Source: Candidatus Methanogasteraceae archaeon UBA261 (GTDB taxonomy: Archaea > Halobacteriota > Methanosarcinia > Methanosarcinales > Methanogasteraceae). Taken from it: a DNA stretch of 17,661 nucleotides. Position 1 is the stretch's first letter; every line of letters begins with the position of its first letter. The notes beneath the pieces were generated by a model, which worked only from the letters and a program-made list of their open reading frames with translations, was not told where the DNA came from and made no database searches. Positions 14,214-17,661 of this stretch are shown here, piece after piece. The stretch lies in NCBI GenBank assembly GCA_002506015.1, contig DAWR01000104.1, positions 1-17,661 on the forward strand. Direction: 5' to 3'. The position numbers were made by a program, and so were the translations under genes.

Positions 14214-14714
14214 ATGCCAATGCCAGCGTACATCGCGGACTCATCGGTATTCATCCTCGGAATGCCGCTACCGAACCGGATCATCACGACACCCGATGTT
14301 CTTCTGGAACTGAAAGACATTCAATCGAGACTGGCGTTTGAGGCGGCGGTTGATTCCAATGTGGACGTGGTGGTTGAAGCACCACTCCCACACCTCGTAG
14401 ATGAGGTTTATTCGCATGCGAAAGCCACTGGAGATTGCGAGAGGCTGTCTGACACCGACATCGGTCTTCTGGCAAAGACGCTCGAATACAACGGAATCCT
14501 ATATACTGATGATTACGCGATTCAGAACGTAGCCGGAAGTATCGGCATCAGAACAGAGCCGGTTGTGCAGAAACACATCAAAGAGCGATTCGAATGGGGC
14601 TGGCGATGTGTGGGGTGTGGAAGAAAGTTTGAGGGTGGCGACAGCGAACGGGTGTGCCCTGTATGCGGAAGCCGCCTTGTAGGGTACAGAAAGAGGAGAA
14701 GGAAATTGAGATGA
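14214..14714 (+). CDS. nob1: NOB1 endoribonuclease (PIN domain plus zinc ribbon)
   Basis: 166 residues. NOB1 cleaves the 3' end of precursor 16S rRNA in the last step of small-subunit maturation. The PIN domain has the acidic set D9 (YIADSSVF), E32 (LLELKD), D80/D82 (LSDTDIGLL) and D99/D100 (YTDDYAIQN). A zinc ribbon follows, C132/C135 and C148/C151 (WRCVGCGRKF...CPVCGSRL), and the protein ends in a basic RKRRRKLR tail suited to rRNA binding. All expected residues are present and the length is typical of archaeal NOB1. Its stop overlaps the next start as ATGA, so it heads an operon with mfnF and top6B. RIO1, another late small-subunit factor, is encoded about 5 kb to the left. Confidence 0.94.
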   Translation: MPMPAYIADSSVFILGMPLPNRIITTPDVLLELKDIQSRLAFEAAVDSNVDVVVEAPLPHLVDEVYSHAKATGDCERLSDTDIGLLAKTLEYNGILYTDDYAIQNVAGSIGIRTEPVVQKHIKERFEWGWRCVGCGRKFEGGDSERVCPVCGSRLVGYRKRRRKLR

Positions 14715-15691
14715 CAACAATTGGTATCGATATCGGAGGTGCAAACACGAAGGTCGCATCAGCGGATGGCGGCGTTACTGAGATACACTATCTTCCACTG
14801 TGGAAGAACGCCCCGCTCTCTGACTTGCTATCGGACATTTCAGGGCGCATGAACCCGGATAAGGTCGCTGTCGTGATGACCGGCGAACTCGCTGACTGTT
14901 TCGAGGACAAGATTAAAGGGATACGGTTCATCTGCGATGCGGTGAACAGGGCGTTTTCAGAGCGTGAGATATATTATCTCAACAATGAATGCAAATTCGT
15001 GGATAGTTATGATGCAAGCCTTGCCGCGGCAAACTGGGCAGCATCGGCGGGCTTTCTTGCCAGGGATTGCGACTGCGTCTTTGTTGACACGGGCAGCACC
15101 ACAACGGATGTTATTCCGATCGTCGGAGGCGTTGCACGGGCTGGCAGAACTGACTTTGAGCGGTTGCAGCGTGACGAACTGATCTATTCGGGCGTGCTCC
15201 GGACGAATCTCGTATCGCTCGTAGATCGGGTCACTTTGGACGGTGTTGCGTGCCGTATATCATCAGAACTCTTTGCAATAACCGCGGATGTGTATCGCGT
15301 GCTCGGGCAGATCGAGGGGGTGGATTACACCTGCGAAACCCCTGATCACGCCGGAACAACGGTCTATGAATCGATTCGCAGGATTGCGCGGGTCGTATGT
15401 GCGGATACTGGCGAGATTACGGAGTCTGCTGTCTGTGAGATTGCAGAGCAGGTGCGAAAGGCACAGGTTCGGGAGCTCGGAGGCGCGATTGCCGCTGTTC
15501 TGAAGCGAAACGGGCTGAATCGAGTCATCGGAACCGGCATCGGCGAGTTTCTGATCAGGGATGCGGTGGACGGGATTCGCGGCGTCGATGATATCGCGTG
15601 CTCCTTCATATCCGGGATGTATGGAGAGTCAATATCAAAGGTTTTTCCCGCGTACGCTGCCGCGAAACTGGTTGGATCCGACGTTCAGTGA
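14711..15691 (+). CDS. mfnF: Probable methanofuran biosynthesis protein MfnF (hydantoinase/oxoprolinase-like)
   Basis: 326 residues with an ASKHA-type fold: a phosphate loop GIDIGGANTKVAS (5-17), a second loop DTGSTTTDVIPI (126-137) and an adenosine-type motif GTGIGEFLIR (274-283). This pattern matches the H4MPT-linked C1 pathway family, whose Methanocaldococcus member is reported to be MfnF, which joins gamma-glutamyltyramine to the furan diphosphate to form the methanofuran core. Function here is by family, not shown directly. ATG 14711 overlaps the nob1 stop (ATGA) and is followed at once by the conserved strand, so the upstream extension of the frame is rejected. It ends four bases into a GTGA shared with the possible early top6B start. 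It fits an organism using methanofuran-dependent C1 chemistry, as marker 9 also suggests. Confidence 0.8.
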   Translation: MTTIGIDIGGANTKVASADGGVTEIHYLPLWKNAPLSDLLSDISGRMNPDKVAVVMTGELADCFEDKIKGIRFICDAVNRAFSEREIYYLNNECKFVDSYDASLAAANWAASAGFLARDCDCVFVDTGSTTTDVIPIVGGVARAGRTDFERLQRDELIYSGVLRTNLVSLVDRVTLDGVACRISSELFAITADVYRVLGQIEGVDYTCETPDHAGTTVYESIRRIARVVCADTGEITESAVCEIAEQVRKAQVRELGGAIAAVLKRNGLNRVIGTGIGEFLIRDAVDGIRGVDDIACSFISGMYGESISKVFPAYAAAKLVGSDVQ

Positions 15692-15729
15692 CCGATGCCA
15701 ATATCTATAATCCACGCAATGATTTGAGC

Positions 15730-17616
15730 ATGCAGCGGGAATCGCATATCGCAGAAAGACTCGCGGAAGAGCAGAAGTCGATTAGCATAGCAGAGTTCTT
15801 CGAAAAAAACAGGCAGATGCTCGGATTCGATTCGCTGCAGCGCTGTCTGATCACGACGGTCAAGGAGGCTGTGGATAATGCTCTTGATGCGTGCGAAGAG
15901 GCAGAGATTCTTCCAAATCTCGCAATAGAGATCAAACAATCCCGGTCGGGCTCAAATCTCATCGTGACAGTCGAAGACAATGGTCCCGGAATCGTCAGGG
16001 ACCAGATTCCGATGGTCTTTGCGAAACTGTTGTATGGCTCACGTTTTCACGTCCTGAAGCAATCGAGGGGGCAGCAGGGGATCGGTATCAGCGCATCGGT
16101 TCTGTATGCGCAGCTCAGCACCGGAAAGCCGGCAAGAATCATCTCGAAGATCGGTCACAACGAGCCTGCGCACTACTGCGAACTGGTTATTGACACGAGC
16201 ACGAACGAGCCAGAGATTCTCGAGGAGCGAATCGTTGACTGGGATCCTCCGCACGGCACCAGAGTCGAGCTTGAGATCAAGGCGTCGTACGTGAAGGGGC
16301 GACGGCAGTCTGTTATCGAGTACCTGCGAAACACAGCGATTGTGAACCCGCATGCGAGACTCACGCTGACCGACCCGGATTGCGAGCGCATGGTCTTTGA
16401 ACGGGCGAGCGATCTGCCGCCTGAGCGCTCGAAAGAGATCAAACCGCATCCAGCTGGAATCGAACTCGGGACACTGATCAAGATGCTCAGATACACGGAC
16501 CGGAAGCGGTTGTCCACATTCCTCAAGGACTCCTTCGTGAGAATCGGGGCTGTGACATCCGAGGATATCTGCTCCCGCGCACAACTGAAACCGGAGTCTG
16601 ACCCTGGGAAGCTCACGCACGAGGAAATGGAACGGCTGCTCCACGCGTTCAGGAGTGTGAAGATCGGCGCGCCGCCAACCAATTGTCTCTCGCCGATCTC
16701 AGAGGATCTGATCTACAAGGGCGTTGAGAAAGAGTACACGGTTGACTTTATAGCGACAATAAAGCGCCCGCCCGCAGTCTACTCCGGAAACCCGTTCCTT
16801 GTCGAGGCTTCGATCGCTTATGGCGGCGATCTGCCCGCGGACGGTAAAGCCGAGATTCTGCGATTCGCAAACAGGGTGCCGCTTCTGTACCAGCAGGGCG
16901 CATGCGCGGTGACGCACGCAATCGAGCGCATAAACTGGAAGTACTACGGACTTCTACAGCCAGGCGGGTTCCCATCAGGACCGTGCGCGATCCTGGTTCA
17001 TGTCGCATCCACGAATGTGCCGTTCACATCCGAATCAAAGAATGCGATCGCAGATGTTCCCGAGATTCTGGACGAGATCGAGAATGCGGTGCGTTCAGCC
17101 GCAAGCAGGATGCGGAAGTACCTCGGGCGGCAGGATGTTCTTTCAAGACGCAAAGAGAAGGAGAATCTCATCAAAAAAGTGCTTCCAAGACTCGCAACCA
17201 AGGTTTCAGAGATCCTTGACCGGGAGGTTCCGAATATCGATCCTGTCGTTGCGAGGATCATGGGCAATCTCCTTGTGAAGCGTTCGATCAAACGAAACGA
17301 GAGCAACGGCGGGTTCGATGTCGAGATACAAATCGAGAATCATACCGCTACTGCGCACTCACTGAAGCTGCACGACTTCATCCCCTACGAGATTGCGAGC
17401 GCGGAGCCAGAGCCACGCAGGGCAGAGGTCGGGGACAAGTTCGATTATCTCTGGGATGTCTCGCTTCGTTCAGGAGGGCGTGCATGTCTCGCGTATCGCA
17501 TCGACGATTCGTATGGTGCTGATGCTGATAGTGCTGGTGCGCTCTCGCTTCCGGAGCCGCTCGTTGAGGGTGTGCCTGGTGAACTGGTAACAGGCGCAAA
17601 GGTGCTTGGATCCTGA
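15730..17616 (+). CDS. top6B: DNA topoisomerase VI subunit B
   Basis: 628 residues from ATG 15730. Top6B is the ATPase half of the archaeal type-IIB topoisomerase that, with Top6A, passes DNA through double-strand breaks. The GHKL ATPase is complete: N-box EAVDNALDACEE (46-57; N50), DNGPGI (83-88) and the lid GSRFHV...RGQQGIGIS (103-121). The transducer domain follows, with the likely switch lysine K437 in FTSESKNAIADVPE. A C-terminal extension (about 535-628) resembles the Ig-like domain of the Methanosarcina enzyme. The N-terminus IAERLAEEQKSISIAEFFEKN supports ATG 15730, though GTG 15688 (overlapping the mfnF stop as GTGA) would add 14 residues and cannot be excluded. Top6A commonly follows, and another start appears at the window edge. 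Confidence 0.94.
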   Translation: MQRESHIAERLAEEQKSISIAEFFEKNRQMLGFDSLQRCLITTVKEAVDNALDACEEAEILPNLAIEIKQSRSGSNLIVTVEDNGPGIVRDQIPMVFAKLLYGSRFHVLKQSRGQQGIGISASVLYAQLSTGKPARIISKIGHNEPAHYCELVIDTSTNEPEILEERIVDWDPPHGTRVELEIKASYVKGRRQSVIEYLRNTAIVNPHARLTLTDPDCERMVFERASDLPPERSKEIKPHPAGIELGTLIKMLRYTDRKRLSTFLKDSFVRIGAVTSEDICSRAQLKPESDPGKLTHEEMERLLHAFRSVKIGAPPTNCLSPISEDLIYKGVEKEYTVDFIATIKRPPAVYSGNPFLVEASIAYGGDLPADGKAEILRFANRVPLLYQQGACAVTHAIERINWKYYGLLQPGGFPSGPCAILVHVASTNVPFTSESKNAIADVPEILDEIENAVRSAASRMRKYLGRQDVLSRRKEKENLIKKVLPRLATKVSEILDREVPNIDPVVARIMGNLLVKRSIKRNESNGGFDVEIQIENHTATAHSLKLHDFIPYEIASAEPEPRRAEVGDKFDYLWDVSLRSGGRACLAYRIDDSYGADADSAGALSLPEPLVEGVPGELVTGAKVLGS

Positions 17617-17651
17617 GATTTATGTGGTGGGTATTCGACAGGAGGGGGTGC

Positions 17652-17661
17652 ATGTTACTCT
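17652..17661 (+). CDS. Start of next gene, truncated by window edge
   Basis: ATG at 17652 (MLL...) follows a strong ggagggggtg (17641-17650), 35 bases after the top6B stop. Only three codons are inside the window, so the product cannot be read. Top6A is the natural guess from context, because top6B and top6A are often adjacent; this is inference only. Confidence 0.4.

Noticed and set aside
1..17661. CRISPR array, IS element, toxin-antitoxin pair or defence operon
   Set aside because: No regularly spaced direct repeats, transposase motifs or defence-type domains were seen; the repeats present are coding tandem units or short intergenic palindromes.

Overview
The window looks like chromosomal DNA of a methanogen or methanotroph-type euryarchaeon (Halobacteriota/'Methanomicrobia' sensu lato, for example Methanosarcinales, Syntrophoarchaeales or ANME relatives). 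The evidence is a set of archaeal information-processing genes (aIF1A, RIO1 kinase, NOB1, archaeal DnaG, Topo VI B), an archaeosine radical-SAM enzyme, a methanogenesis marker 9 protein with all eight signature cysteines, an archaeal CobT and a probable methanofuran-biosynthesis protein (MfnF). No species can be named from the sequence alone.

Layout. 1-3589 (+ strand): the 3' part of an A+T-rich gene with four 23-residue tandem repeats, then argD, an AmrS-type radical SAM gene and uspA. 3904-5052 (-): methanogenesis marker 9. 5174-5258 (+): tRNA-Leu(GAG). 5519-7854 (+): a family-2-like SAM methyltransferase in an A+T-rich setting, then raSEA. 8114-9214 (-): aIF1A then RIO1, three bases apart. 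9288-10484 (+): an HD-domain phosphohydrolase, divergent from aIF1A and sharing one near-palindromic TATA element with it. 10526-13875 (-), in transcription order: DUF167 protein, small Toprim protein (overlapping it), dnaG, cobT. 14214-17616 (+): nob1, mfnF (ATGA overlap), top6B, with the start of another gene at the right edge.

How the genes fit. Ribosome maturation and translation genes (nob1, rio1, aIF1A, tRNA-Leu, raSEA) sit near replication and topology genes (dnaG, a second Toprim protein, top6B, an HD dNTPase-like protein) and C1/cofactor genes (mfnF, cobT, marker 9). No phage, CRISPR, IS element or obvious defence system was found.

The least explained material is non-coding. Five short inverted repeats made of related 'ccacagag / accacaag' type words lie in gene-free gaps (about 3777, 5360, 6606, 7977 and 11602). 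Two of them sit inside a longer shared repeat of about 50 bp. A 338-bp gap upstream of nob1 carries two G+C-rich paired arms and a 77-codon open frame and remains unassigned.
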